Translations under genes and position numbers: made by a program | DNA from: Nocardioides bruguierae | Lineage (GTDB): Bacteria > Actinomycetota > Actinomycetes > Propionibacteriales > Nocardioidaceae | Reading direction: 5' to 3' | DNA: 64,000 nt | NCBI RefSeq assembly: GCF_023656415.1 | Contig: NZ_JAMOIL010000024.1 | Coordinates: 1 to 64,000, forward strand | Shown here: piece by piece, positions 1 through 9,979 of the stretch | Layout: each line of letters opens with the position of its first letter | Position numbering within the stretch: position 1 is the stretch's first letter | The notes under the pieces: model-generated | Seen by the model: only the letters and a program-made list of their open reading frames with translations | The model's database searches: none | Told to the model about the DNA's origin: nothing

Positions 1-25
1 CCCGCCGGGGGTGCAGCCAATCGGC

Positions 26-1081
26 TCAGATCGGGACGTTGAGCTTGATGGTGTAGCCCTCGTCCACCGAGCCGGTGACGTTCGCCATCTGGAGGCTGTA
101 GCCGTCGGAGAAGACGTTGTCGGAGTCCAGGGAGATGTTGGCCAGGTTGGCGACCGAGTCGTCGTAGCCGTCCACCACGCCGTAGACCTCCTCACAGGTG
201 GCCTGCGGGATGGCGAGCTGCGAGGTGCGCATCTTGTTCGTGTAGGAGGTCGCGGAGTCCTCGTCGGCGTAGATCTCGAAGTGCATGTGCGGCCAGCGGC
301 CGGCGTAGCAGCCCGGGAAGATGCTGGTGAACTCCACGTAGCCGTCGCTGTCGGCGACCTGGACGCCGCGCAGGTAGTTCTCCTCGGTGATGCCCTCGGA
401 GTACATCGAGTAGTTGCCCTGGGCGTCGCAGTGCCACAGGTAGACCGCCGCACCCTCGAGCAGCTCGACGTCGTCACCGGAGAGGTCGTAGATCTTCATC
501 CGCACGGTCACCGGCACGCCCTCGGCGGTGGCGCTCGCGTCGCCGAAGGACGAGGTGATGTCGCTGCGCACGATGCCGGACTCGCTCAGCACGTTCGCGC
601 CGTTGGAGCCGTCGCCCGGGTACGGGCCGGCGGTCTCCTCGGGGATCTCCCCGTCGGCGACCTCGACGGAGGAGTCACCCTGGGCCGCGTCACCACCGCC
701 GCCGTCGCCGCCGGGGCCACCGCCGCCGTCCGGCGGCTCGGGCCGGTCGCTGCTGCTCGAGGCCGAGCCGGAGCTCGACGCCGAGGAGCTGGTGGAGTCG
801 TCGGAGGAGCATGCGGCCAGGAAGCCGGTGGCCCCGAGGGCGCCGACGCCACCGAGCGCGAGCAGGCGCCGGCGTCCGAGCGCCTGCTCCTGCTTGCGGA
901 CGATGCGCGGCAGGTCCTCGGAGAGGCCGAGGTCGTGGTCCTCGAGCTCCTCGGGGATGGCGTGGTCGGGCTGGGCGGGGCGCTCGTCGCGGCGCAGCCG
1001 GGCCAGCGCCCGGTTGCGGGGGCGGCGGCCCGGGCCTGCGCTGCCCGGGGCGGTCTCGTCGCGGTCCTGGGAATCGCTCAT
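26..1081 (-). CDS. Intradiol ring-cleavage dioxygenase-like Tat lipoprotein
   Basis: About 351 residues. The N-terminal ~75 residues are charged and are followed by GRRRLLALGG and a hydrophobic stretch ending in the lipobox LAAC, which together look like a twin-arginine lipoprotein signal. A Ser/Gly/Asp-rich linker leads to a C-terminal intradiol-dioxygenase fold of the protocatechuate 3,4-dioxygenase beta type. Visible motifs are WHCDAQGNYSMYS (the usual WHxDxxGxYS region) and RWPHMHFEIYA, whose H-M-H would supply two iron ligands. Cytoplasmic family members cleave catechols; exported forms are known but poorly characterised, so the substrate is unknown. The ATG at 1081 was chosen. A GTG at 1126 would add 15 residues, and neither has a good ribosome-binding site. 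The gene lies downstream of the acyl-CoA ligase behind a hairpin, so it is probably a separate transcript. Confidence 0.8.
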   Translation of the reverse strand: MSDSQDRDETAPGSAGPGRRPRNRALARLRRDERPAQPDHAIPEELEDHDLGLSEDLPRIVRKQEQALGRRRLLALGGVGALGATGFLAACSSDDSTSSSASSSGSASSSSDRPEPPDGGGGPGGDGGGGDAAQGDSSVEVADGEIPEETAGPYPGDGSNGANVLSESGIVRSDITSSFGDASATAEGVPVTVRMKIYDLSGDDVELLEGAAVYLWHCDAQGNYSMYSEGITEENYLRGVQVADSDGYVEFTSIFPGCYAGRWPHMHFEIYADEDSATSYTNKMRTSQLAIPQATCEEVYGVVDGYDDSVANLANISLDSDNVFSDGYSLQMANVTGSVDEGYTIKLNVPI

Positions 1082-1155
1082 GGGAGGAGCATCCGGGTCA
1101 CGTCTGTGGGCTTCCTGTGCGCGCACCCTGGGATCGATCTGGACCCGAGGACGCA

Positions 1156-1189
1156 GCGATCGCCGGGCCCGTGCGGACCCGGCGATCGC
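1156..1189 (-). terminator. Hairpin terminator after the acyl-CoA ligase
   Basis: A perfect 12-bp inverted repeat (arms GCGATCGCCGGG and CCCGGCGATCGC) with a 10-base loop lies just past the 3' end of the acyl-CoA ligase. It has no U tract, as is common in actinobacteria. Confidence 0.55.
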
Positions 1190-1220
1190 AGACGTGGTGC
1201 TGGTGCCGGCGCTGGCAGGC

Positions 1221-3050
1221 TCAGCCGTAGAAGGCGTCGATCCGGTCGTGGTTGTTCTCCTCGACCACGGAGCGCTTCACCTTCATCGACGGGGTCAGCT
1301 CACCGGTCTCCACCGACAGGTCGGCAGGGAGGATGTCCCACTTCTTGATCGTCTCCCAGCGGTTGAGCCGGGTGTTCATCTCCTCGACGTAGCCCTGGAC
1401 CATCTCGTGGACCGCGGAGGAGGTGACGACCTCGGCGTAGGACTTGCCGGCCATGCCGTTCTCCTCGGCCCACGCCGTCATCGCGTCCGGGTCCAGGGTG
1501 ATGAGGGCGACGCAGTAGTTGCGCTCGTTGCCGAAGACCAGGAACTGGCTGGCGTAGGGGCAGACCGCCTTGAACTTCGACTCGATGGCGGCGGGGGCGA
1601 TGTACTTGCCGCCGGAGGTCTTGAACAGCTCCTTGATGCGGCCGGTGATCGTCAGGTAGCCGTCGGCGTCCAGGCTGCCCTTGTCGCCGGTGCGGAGCCA
1701 GCCGTCCTCGGTGAAGACGGCGGCGCTCTCCTCGGGCAGGTTGTGGTAGCCGGCCATCACGTGCGGGCCCTTGAGCTGGACCTCGTCACCCTCGCCGATG
1801 CGGATCTGTGATCCCGGCATCGCCGGGCCGACGGTGCCCATCTTGTACTTCTCGGGGTGGTTCACCGCGGCGCCGGCGGCGTTCTCGGTCATGCCGTAGC
1901 CCTCGAGGATGAGGATGCCCGCGGCGTGGAACCAGGAGCCGATCTCGGCGTTCAGCGCCGCCGAGCCGGAGATGAAGAAGCGGACCCGGCCACCGAACCG
2001 CTCGCGGACCTTGCTGAAGACCAGCTTGTCGAACAGGGCGTGCTGGACCTTCAGCGGCAGCGGCACCGGCTTGCCGGCCAGCGTCAGCCGGTCGACCTCG
2101 AGGCCGACCTTGAAGGCCTGGTCGAAGAGCACCTTCTTGACCCCGCCCTCGGCCTCCTGCATGCGCTGGATGCGGCCGTAGGCCTTCTCGAAGATCCGGG
2201 GGGCCGCACCCATGAACGTGGGGCGGACGACGGCGAGGTTGTCGATGATCCGCTCGACCCGGCCGTCGACGGCCGTGGCGAAGCCGATGGCGAGCTGGGT
2301 GGAGAGGAGCACCTTGCCGAAGGAGTGGGCCATCGGCAGCCAGAGGAACTGGAGGTCGTCGACCGAGAGGATGTCCTGCGCCTTGATCGACTCGCCCTCG
2401 AAGACCCAGGCGCGGTGCAGCAGCCGCACGCCCTTGGGGCGGCCGGTCGTGCCGGAGGTGTAGATCAGGGTGGCGAGCTGGTCCTGGGTGATCTGCTTCG
2501 CGGTCTGCTCCAGCACGTCCGGACTGTCCGCCAGGTAGGCGGTGCCGCGCGCGGCCAGGTCGTCGAGGGTCAGCACCCACTCGCCGTCCTCCGGCGCGCC
2601 GCTGCCGTCGATCATCACCACGGCGCGCAGCTCGGGCAGCTCGGCCCGGTGCTCGCGCAGCTTGGCCAGCTGCTCGGCGTCCTCGGCGAAGACCACCTTG
2701 CAGCCGGAGTCGCCCACGATGAAGGCGGTGTCCTCGCTGTTGGTCGAGGGGTAGACGGTGGTCGTCGCGCCGCCGGAGCACATGATCGCGAGGTCGGCGA
2801 GGATCCACTCGTACCGGGTCGAGCAGGCGATGCCGACCCGCTCGGTCTGCTCCACGCCCAGCGCGAGCAGGCCCGCGGCCAGCGCCCCGACGCGCTCGCC
2901 GGCCTGCTTCCAGGTCACGGACTCCCAGGCCTCGCCCACCGGGAACCGGTAGGCCTCCTTGTCGGGGCTCGCAGCGACACGGTCCCAGAACTGCACGGCG
3001 ACGTTCGCGGGCAGGTGGTCGACGAAGCCGGTGTCGGGGTTGATCGGCAT
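1221..3050 (-). CDS. Long-chain fatty-acid--CoA ligase (FadD15-like)
   Basis: AMP-forming acyl-CoA synthetase of 609 residues, a normal length for the long-chain class. It activates fatty acids with ATP and CoA for beta-oxidation or lipid synthesis. The ATP/AMP-binding loop YTSGTTGRPKG is at about residues 197-207. GYGMTE follows in the middle, and GWLRTGDKG and GRIKELFKTSGGKY (A8/A10 region with the catalytic Lys) are near the C-terminus. The overall pattern resembles mycobacterial FadD15, but the chain-length preference cannot be read from sequence. The ATG at 3050 follows a clear GAGGAG ribosome-binding site. An 18-bp inverted repeat about 75 bp upstream (3123-3140) is a plausible operator. 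Etf subunits and an enoyl-CoA hydratase elsewhere in the window fit active fatty-acid oxidation. Confidence 0.9.
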   Translation of the reverse strand: MPINPDTGFVDHLPANVAVQFWDRVAASPDKEAYRFPVGEAWESVTWKQAGERVGALAAGLLALGVEQTERVGIACSTRYEWILADLAIMCSGGATTTVYPSTNSEDTAFIVGDSGCKVVFAEDAEQLAKLREHRAELPELRAVVMIDGSGAPEDGEWVLTLDDLAARGTAYLADSPDVLEQTAKQITQDQLATLIYTSGTTGRPKGVRLLHRAWVFEGESIKAQDILSVDDLQFLWLPMAHSFGKVLLSTQLAIGFATAVDGRVERIIDNLAVVRPTFMGAAPRIFEKAYGRIQRMQEAEGGVKKVLFDQAFKVGLEVDRLTLAGKPVPLPLKVQHALFDKLVFSKVRERFGGRVRFFISGSAALNAEIGSWFHAAGILILEGYGMTENAAGAAVNHPEKYKMGTVGPAMPGSQIRIGEGDEVQLKGPHVMAGYHNLPEESAAVFTEDGWLRTGDKGSLDADGYLTITGRIKELFKTSGGKYIAPAAIESKFKAVCPYASQFLVFGNERNYCVALITLDPDAMTAWAEENGMAGKSYAEVVTSSAVHEMVQGYVEEMNTRLNRWETIKKWDILPADLSVETGELTPSMKVKRSVVEENNHDRIDAFYG

Positions 3051-3120
3051 GGCGGGAGCTCCTCGTGGGCTCGGGGGCCGGGCGACGGTGCGCGGCCGGG
3101 TTCACGTGGTGCAGATCACC

Positions 3121-3804
3121 TTACCTACTCCCGGGTAGGTCTGGCTGCCCTGATCGCACCATCCGGTCACGCAGGTCGGGGTGCAGGTCGGGGACGGACG
3201 CCAGGTCCGGCAGCAGGTCCGGTCGCGTGGTGAGCGCGGCGAAGGCGTGCGCGAGGGTCACGCCGTGGCCCGGACGGTGCAGCACCCGCACCTCGTCACC
3301 GGTCTGGACCTGGCCCTCCCCCAGCACGCGCAGGTAGGCACCCGGGCGGCCGTGCTCGGTGTAGCGCCGCACCCAGCCGCGGGCGTCGAGGCCGCAGTGG
3401 CCGACCCACCCCGCGAAGACGTTGCAGGGCACCCGAGGCAGCCGCACCTCCAGCACAGCCTCGCCGACGGCCCAGCGCTCCCCCAGCTCGGCGTCGTCGA
3501 CCGCGAGGCCGCCGACGGTGAGGTTCTCCCCCAGCTGGCCGTCCGGCAGCTCCGCCTCGAGCACGCCCGACCAGTGGTCCAGCTCGGCGCGCGAGACGGC
3601 GTAGACGGCCTTGTCCGGCCCGCCGTGGTGCTTGGTGTTCACCACCTCGTCGCCCTCGAGACCGAGCCTGCCGACCAGGACGGGGGCGCTCGTCGGGGTC
3701 TTGTCGATGGCGGTGCGGCCCAGCGAGCCGGCCCAGGCCGCGGCCCGGGCGCGCCCGACGTTGACGGACAGCAGCCGCCCGACCGGCGGTTCGGCGTGGG
3801 TCAT
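3121..3804 (-). CDS. MOSC domain protein (YiiM-like)
   Basis: 227 residues. It has the MOSC beta-barrel signature found at the C-terminus of molybdenum cofactor sulfurases and in YiiM: KHHGGPDKAVYAVS near residue 60, GENLTVGG in the middle and the conserved Cys in RVPCNVFAG. Stand-alone MOSC proteins of this type bind sulfur or molybdopterin and some reduce N-hydroxylated compounds (YiiM removes 6-hydroxylaminopurine). The substrate here cannot be assigned. The ATG at 3804 has no ribosome-binding site but lies 6 bases after the -10 hexamer TAGCCT, so the mRNA is probably leaderless. The gene runs toward fadD and its stop codon touches the fadD operator. Confidence 0.85.
   Translation of the reverse strand: MTHAEPPVGRLLSVNVGRARAAAWAGSLGRTAIDKTPTSAPVLVGRLGLEGDEVVNTKHHGGPDKAVYAVSRAELDHWSGVLEAELPDGQLGENLTVGGLAVDDAELGERWAVGEAVLEVRLPRVPCNVFAGWVGHCGLDARGWVRRYTEHGRPGAYLRVLGEGQVQTGDEVRVLHRPGHGVTLAHAFAALTTRPDLLPDLASVPDLHPDLRDRMVRSGQPDLPGSR
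3123..3140. promoter_or_regulatory. Inverted-repeat operator upstream of fadD
   Basis: ACCTACTCCCGGGTAGGT is an inverted repeat with 6-bp arms (ACCTAC/GTAGGT) around TCCCGG. It lies about 75 bp before the acyl-CoA ligase start and overlaps the last codon of the MOSC gene. The size and position suit a TetR-type fatty-acid regulator site, but no such regulator is in the window. Confidence 0.4.
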
Positions 3805-3810
3805 GCCCGC

Positions 3811-3816
3811 AGGCTA
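3811..3816 (-). promoter_or_regulatory. -10 element TAGCCT, leaderless start
   Basis: TAGCCT followed by GCGGGC and the MOSC start codon. The 6-base gap places transcription start at or next to the A of ATG. Confidence 0.5.
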
Positions 3817-3827
3817 GCCGGACGCAG

Positions 3828-3997
3828 CGCGCCCCCGGCGTCCTGCGTGAGGACGTGCCGGGGGCGCGGGCTCCCTCCCTGTCCGCTCGAGCGAGACGTC
3901 GCAACGGCGGTGGGTCGGCCGCGGGCGGCCGGCCGGTCGGCCTCCTGCCGGGAGAGGGGGCAGGAGGCCGAGCCTCGGGGTCCGGCAGCGGACCCCG
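3828..3997 (-). terminator. Three successive hairpins after the SQR-like gene
   Basis: Three GC-rich hairpins are stacked between the flavoprotein stop and the MOSC promoter. They lie at 3828-3868 (12-bp outer stem CGCGCCCCCGGC/GCCGGGGGCGCG with GTCC/GGAC inside), 3938-3970 (12-bp CGGCCTCCTGCC stem) and 3976-3997 (9-bp CGGGGTCCG stem, GCAG loop). They probably terminate the flavoprotein transcript. Confidence 0.55.
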
Positions 3998-4036
3998 GGG
4001 CCGGGTCTGGTCAGGTCGTGCCGGGTGGGGGTCGGG

Positions 4037-5236
4037 TCAGGGCAGCATCACGTGCCCGTTGCGCATCTTCCAGAGGAAGTACTTCTCGAAACCCAGCTTC
4101 ATCAGGTGGGCCTGCGGGCCCGGGATGAGCACCCCGTGCTTGCGCGGGGGCAGCATCTTGTCGGCCAGGATGATGACGCCGTTGTTGCCGGCGTCCATGA
4201 CGCAGACGGCCTTGATGTCGCCGAACGCCTTCTCGTGCGAGGGGACCTCGCCGAGCACCTGCGCCGCGATGTTCTTCGCGGCCGTGTGCGCCATGGCCTC
4301 CGTCGGGAAGCCCGTCTTGGGGATGCCGACCGGGGTCGGGGTGGTCCACGGGGCATCGACCGCGGCCGCGATGCCGACGGCGTAGACGTCGTCGTACTTC
4401 TCGGTCTGGTAGGTGTCGCGGACCTTGACGTACCCCTTCTCGTCGGTCAGGCCGGTGCCGAGCAGGAAGTCCTGCCCCAGGAACGGCGGGATGATCATCG
4501 AGTACCTCGAGCGCAGCGTCTCGCCGCTGCCGAGGACGACGGCGTCGGACTCGACGTGGTCGATGCCGGTGTTGATGTGGGCCTCGATGCCCTCCTTCTT
4601 CAGGAACATGCCCAGCAGGTCCTCGCCGTGCGGCAGGCCGCCGATGCCGAAGTGGCCGAGGAACGGCTCGCTGGTGACGTAGGAGAGCTTGACCTGCTTC
4701 TTCAGGCCCGCCTTCTTGAGCTGGTGGCTCATGTTGAAGAGGAACTCGTAGGCAGCGCCGAAGCAGCCCGCCCCCTGCGTGGCGCCGACGACGACGTCGC
4801 CCGGGTCGTCGAGGAACCGCGTCCAGGCCTCCCCGGCGCGCTCGGCCTCCGGCAGCGTGGTGATGTTCAGGGCGTTCTCGGCGAACCCCGGGACCACGTC
4901 GTCCTTGTTGCGGTAGCCGGTCGCGATGACCAGGTAGTCGTACTCGAGCTCGCGGCCGTCGGCCAGCGTCACCGTCTTGGCCTCGGCGTCCACTCCCGTC
5001 GCCGCGACGTGCTCGAAGTCGATCCCGTGCTCCTCCAGCGTGGGGGCGATCGGGAAGGTGAGGTCCTCGCGGTCCCGCTTGCCGAACGGCAGCCAGATCA
5101 GGCTGGGGTTGAAGAGGAAGTGGTCGTCCTTGCTGACCACGATGACGTCCACGTCGCCGTGCAGCTCGTGCTTGACCGCCAGCGCGGCCGTGAGTCCTCC
5201 GAAGTTGCCTCCCAGGACGATGACTCGAGTGCGCAT
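4037..5236 (-). CDS. Sulfide:quinone oxidoreductase-like FAD protein
   Basis: 399 residues, pyridine-nucleotide-disulfide oxidoreductase fold. The N-terminal FAD-binding VLGGNFGGLTAAL is followed by NPSLIWLPFG. GATQGAGCFGAAYEF contains Cys158 and IKAVCVMDAG contains Cys345. The spacing and context match the redox cysteines of sulfide:quinone reductases rather than type II NADH dehydrogenases, which lack them. The C-terminal EKYFLWKMRNG is typical of SQR membrane-association helices. The likely role is membrane-peripheral oxidation of sulfide or persulfide with electrons passed to quinone. The ATG at 5236 has a good GAGGAGG ribosome-binding site; an upstream in-frame start at 5266 is less likely. 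Whether it is a true SQR or a related flavoprotein needs biochemistry. Confidence 0.75.
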   Translation of the reverse strand: MRTRVIVLGGNFGGLTAALAVKHELHGDVDVIVVSKDDHFLFNPSLIWLPFGKRDREDLTFPIAPTLEEHGIDFEHVAATGVDAEAKTVTLADGRELEYDYLVIATGYRNKDDVVPGFAENALNITTLPEAERAGEAWTRFLDDPGDVVVGATQGAGCFGAAYEFLFNMSHQLKKAGLKKQVKLSYVTSEPFLGHFGIGGLPHGEDLLGMFLKKEGIEAHINTGIDHVESDAVVLGSGETLRSRYSMIIPPFLGQDFLLGTGLTDEKGYVKVRDTYQTEKYDDVYAVGIAAAVDAPWTTPTPVGIPKTGFPTEAMAHTAAKNIAAQVLGEVPSHEKAFGDIKAVCVMDAGNNGVIILADKMLPPRKHGVLIPGPQAHLMKLGFEKYFLWKMRNGHVMLP

Positions 5237-5347
5237 CTTCCGCCTCCTCGCGGTAGTTCCCTGCACTCCTCACGGTCCTCCCCAGTGGGGGATGGACGTA
5301 GGGAGGAAGGTCCCGCCGACCAGGGTCCAGGGGAGGGTCCTGGGCCG

Positions 5348-6277
5348 CTAGGGGTCGAGGGACTTGGCGACCGTCAGCATCTGCGTCACGTACCGGCGCA
5401 CGCCGGCGTCGTCGCGCGCCCCCTCCGGGGTGGCGGCGGCGTCCTCGAGCGCCCAGAAGGCGTTGAGGACGAGGCGCACGACCGCCCAGCCGCGAGCCCG
5501 GTCCTCGTCGAGGCCGGCGGCGTCGACGACCGTCTCGAAGCGGGCCCGGAGCGCCCGGGGCCGGTCGCCCGCGGTCTCCTCGAACCGGTTCCACAGCAGC
5601 GGCGCGACCTCCCAGGCCGGCTCGCCGCTCATGGCGTGCGGGTCGATGGCCACCGCCTCGCCCGTCACGTCGTGCAGCACGTTGCCGTAGTGCAGGTCCC
5701 CGTGCACCAGCGTGCCGACCGCCCGCTCGTCCGCCCCGAGGTCGCGCACCAGGGCCAGCGCCTGCTCCACCATCCGGCGGGGCAGCGGGGCGTTGCGCGG
5801 GAGCGCGCGCAGCCGCTCGACGTAGCGGCCCACGTAGGCGGGCACCGTCATCAGCTGCGGCGGGGCCGGCACGTGCAGCTGCCGGTAGAGGTCGGCGACC
5901 GTCTCGCAGGCCGCGACGTCCCACTCCTCGTGCAGGTCGCGGCGCTCGAGCCGCTCCAGCAGCACCGCGCGGCGACGGGGGTCGGCCGTGACGAGCTGCG
6001 CGGCGCCGCGGCCGGCCCAGGTGCGCAGGGCCAGCGCCTCGTGCTCGGTCTCGACGTCGGGGAAGGCGACCTTCAGCACCCGCTCGCGACCCTCGCGGTC
6101 GCGCACGGCCAGCACGACGGAGGCGTGGCCGTGCCAGACCTCGTCGTCGGTCCTCGTCAGGGACCACTCCTCGAGCAGGTCCCGCAGGGTGGCGGGGACG
6201 CGCTCGACCCACGCTGCCCAGTCGGGTCCGCGTCCGGCCATGGCCTCGACCTCGGGCGGCAGGCGGAGCGCGCTCAC
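5348..6277 (-). CDS. Streptomycin 6-kinase-type phosphotransferase (APH(6) family)
   Basis: 309 residues, aminoglycoside/hydroxyurea phosphotransferase fold. LVHGDLHYGNVL carries the catalytic Asp in an HxDxxxxN motif. AIDPHAMSGEPAWEVA contains the metal-binding Asp and is characteristic of the streptomycin-kinase branch. Chromosomal members are often not dedicated resistance genes and some phosphorylate hydroxyurea or unknown metabolites. The GTG start at 6277 lies 7 bp after the lepA stop, so the gene is probably cotranscribed with lepA. Confidence 0.75.
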   Translation of the reverse strand: MSALRLPPEVEAMAGRGPDWAAWVERVPATLRDLLEEWSLTRTDDEVWHGHASVVLAVRDREGRERVLKVAFPDVETEHEALALRTWAGRGAAQLVTADPRRRAVLLERLERRDLHEEWDVAACETVADLYRQLHVPAPPQLMTVPAYVGRYVERLRALPRNAPLPRRMVEQALALVRDLGADERAVGTLVHGDLHYGNVLHDVTGEAVAIDPHAMSGEPAWEVAPLLWNRFEETAGDRPRALRARFETVVDAAGLDEDRARGWAVVRLVLNAFWALEDAAATPEGARDDAGVRRYVTQMLTVAKSLDP

Positions 6278-6284
6278 GGGCGGG

Positions 6285-8174
<1,890 letters not shown>

Positions 8175-8293
8175 GGGGTCCTCGGTGTCTCGGGGTGGGA
8201 GCGGGTCACGGCGCGGTCGGCGCGCTCCGGCGGCGGACGCGCCGTGCCGGAGGTGTCCGGCCAGTGTCCCACGTCGCTGTCGGAGGTCCTACC

Positions 8294-8299
8294 TACCGT
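8294..8299 (+). promoter_or_regulatory. -10 element TACCGT, leaderless start
   Basis: TACCGT, 7 bases, then the ATG of the SnoaL-like gene, with no ribosome-binding site. Confidence 0.45.
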
Positions 8300-8306
8300 C
8301 GCCGCC

Positions 8307-8762
8307 ATGACCTCGCCCCCGCCCCGCTCCCCCGCCGCTGCGCCGTCGGCCGCCTCGGTGGTCCGCTCGCTGTGGGCGGCCTGCGACGCCCGTGACTGGG
8401 CCGGGTTCGCCGCCCTGCTGCACCCCGACGTCGTGATGGAGGTGCCGCAGACCCGGGAGCGGGTCCGCGGCCGGGAGGCCTTCACCCGGTTCAACGCCGA
8501 GTACCCCGGCCCGTGGACCCTGCGGGTCACCCGCCTCGTCGCGGACGAGGAGAGCGGCACGGTGGCGACGTGGATCGCGTTCGACCCCGGCCGGAGCAGT
8601 GGGGAGGGCGGCGGCGAGAGCAGCGGGGAGGCGGACGAGGGGGTGCAGACCGGCATCGCGGCGTTCACCGTGCGCGACGGACTGGTGACCGCCATGGAGG
8701 ACTGGTGGCCCGAGCCCTACGCCCCGCCGCCCGGGCGCTCCCACCTCGTGGAGCGGTACTGA
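8307..8762 (+). CDS. SnoaL-like / NTF2-fold protein
   Basis: 151 residues with the alpha+beta cone fold of SnoaL-like and ketosteroid-isomerase-like proteins: an N-terminal helix (VVRSLWAACDARDWAGFAAL), LHPDVVMEVP, then strands ending in AAFTVRDGLVTAMEDWWPEP. A Gly/Ser/Glu-rich insertion lies at about residues 95-112. The fold is used by isomerases, cyclases and many proteins of unknown function, so no reaction is assigned. The start has a leaderless promoter. Its stop overlaps by one base an ATG in the kinase reading frame, so the downstream kinases may be cotranscribed. Confidence 0.75.
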   Translation: MTSPPPRSPAAAPSAASVVRSLWAACDARDWAGFAALLHPDVVMEVPQTRERVRGREAFTRFNAEYPGPWTLRVTRLVADEESGTVATWIAFDPGRSSGEGGGESSGEADEGVQTGIAAFTVRDGLVTAMEDWWPEPYAPPPGRSHLVERY

Positions 8763-8929
8763 TGCCGCGTGCGGCGCGCGCCCGGCGCTGCAGCCTCGCC
8801 GGCCCCGGGTCCGGTGCTGCGGGTACTGGTGCCGGTGCTGGTGCCGCGACCTCGGGTGTGGCGAGCCCCGCGCGACACACCGGGCCGTGGCAACCGCGCC
8901 CGCGGCACGCCCGGGGCCAGACTGGCCGG

Positions 8930-9979
8930 GTGCTCCCACGCTCCCCTCTCCTCGACTCGCCCTCCGGCGACCCGCTCGAGCCCGAGGAGGCGTTCGACCC
9001 GTTCGACCCGTGGAGCGTCGAGGGCGTGCCCCACGGCCGCACCGTGCGCCGCGTCGAGTGGGGGTTCCTCCCGCGCCCGGTGCGCACGGCCGTCGAGACG
9101 CGCCTGGGCTCGCCCGTCGTCGAGGCGCACTCCGCCTCCGCCGGGTGGACCGCCGGGCTCGCCTCGTCCCTGGTCTGCGCGGACGGCAGCACGCACTTCG
9201 TCAAGGCCGCCTCGCTGCGCGCCCAGCCCGCCTTCGCCGCCGCCCACCGTGCCGAGGCCTCGGTGCTGGGGGTGCTGACCGGCCACGCCGGCGTCCCGGC
9301 GCCCGCGCTGCGGTGGAGCACGGAGGTCGACGAGTGGGTCCTGCTGGGCCTGGAGGACGTCGAGGGCCGACTGCCGTCGCGGCCGTGGACCCGCCCGGAC
9401 CTCACCGCGGTGCTGGACTCGCTGGCCACTTCGGCCGAGGTGCTGCCGGCCGCCGCGAGCGCCCTCGAGCGGGCGGGCGTGCTGACCGACCTCGCCGACG
9501 ACCTGTCGGACTGGCCACTGCTGGTGCCGCTGCTCTCCGGCCTGCGCGAGGACCTGGCCCCGGAGCGGGTGTGGGAACGGGTGGCCGACGCCGCCGCCGT
9601 CCTGGCCTCCGCGGTGACCGGCGACGCGCTGGTCCACGGTGACCTGCGCGACGACAACCTGCTGCTGGCCGACGACGGCCGCGTGGTGTGGTGCGACTGG
9701 CCGTGGGCCGCGCGCGGCGCGGCCTGGGCCGACCTGGTCTGGCTGCTCACCTCGGCCGCCACCGACCCCGGCCTGGACCCCGAGCCGCTGCTGCGCGCGC
9801 ACCCGCTCGCCGCCGGCGTCGAGGACGAGGCGGTCGACGCGCTCCTGGCGGGCACCGCCGGGTACCTGCTCACCACGGCCGAGCGGAAGCCGCCGGCGAC
9901 GAGCCCCTTCCTGCGGCGCCACCAGCGGCAGCAGGGCGAGGCCGCCCTGGCCTGGCTCCGCGCTCGCCGCGACTGGTGA
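8930..9979 (+). CDS. Aminoglycoside-phosphotransferase-fold kinase, first of a tandem pair
   Basis: 349 residues from the GTG at 8930. A longer reading from the ATG at 8762 adds low-complexity Ala/Gly/Arg sequence and is less likely. The kinase-like core contains an N-lobe Lys (THFVKAAS), LGLEDVEGR in the hinge, catalytic [12 protein letters not shown] (HxDxxxxN) and the metal-binding Asp of VVWCDWPWA. The substrate is unknown; actinobacterial members with this architecture sit beside many unrelated genes. The C-terminal stop overlaps the start of the next kinase by 4 bp (GTGA), so the two are translationally coupled. Confidence 0.7.
   Translation: MLPRSPLLDSPSGDPLEPEEAFDPFDPWSVEGVPHGRTVRRVEWGFLPRPVRTAVETRLGSPVVEAHSASAGWTAGLASSLVCADGSTHFVKAASLRAQPAFAAAHRAEASVLGVLTGHAGVPAPALRWSTEVDEWVLLGLEDVEGRLPSRPWTRPDLTAVLDSLATSAEVLPAAASALERAGVLTDLADDLSDWPLLVPLLSGLREDLAPERVWERVADAAAVLASAVTGDALVHGDLRDDNLLLADDGRVVWCDWPWAARGAAWADLVWLLTSAATDPGLDPEPLLRAHPLAAGVEDEAVDALLAGTAGYLLTTAERKPPATSPFLRRHQRQQGEAALAWLRARRDW

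Noticed and set aside
5348..6277. Acquired aminoglycoside-resistance gene
   Set aside because: The gene is of APH(6)/streptomycin-kinase type but has host-like composition, follows lepA by 7 bp and shows no mobile-element context, so a housekeeping or unknown role is more likely.
8762..8929. N-terminal extension of the first kinase from the ATG overlapping the SnoaL-like stop
   Set aside because: The added ~56 residues are low-complexity Ala/Gly/Arg with no kinase similarity, and a GTG at 8930 gives a normal-length protein. The overlap start cannot be fully excluded.
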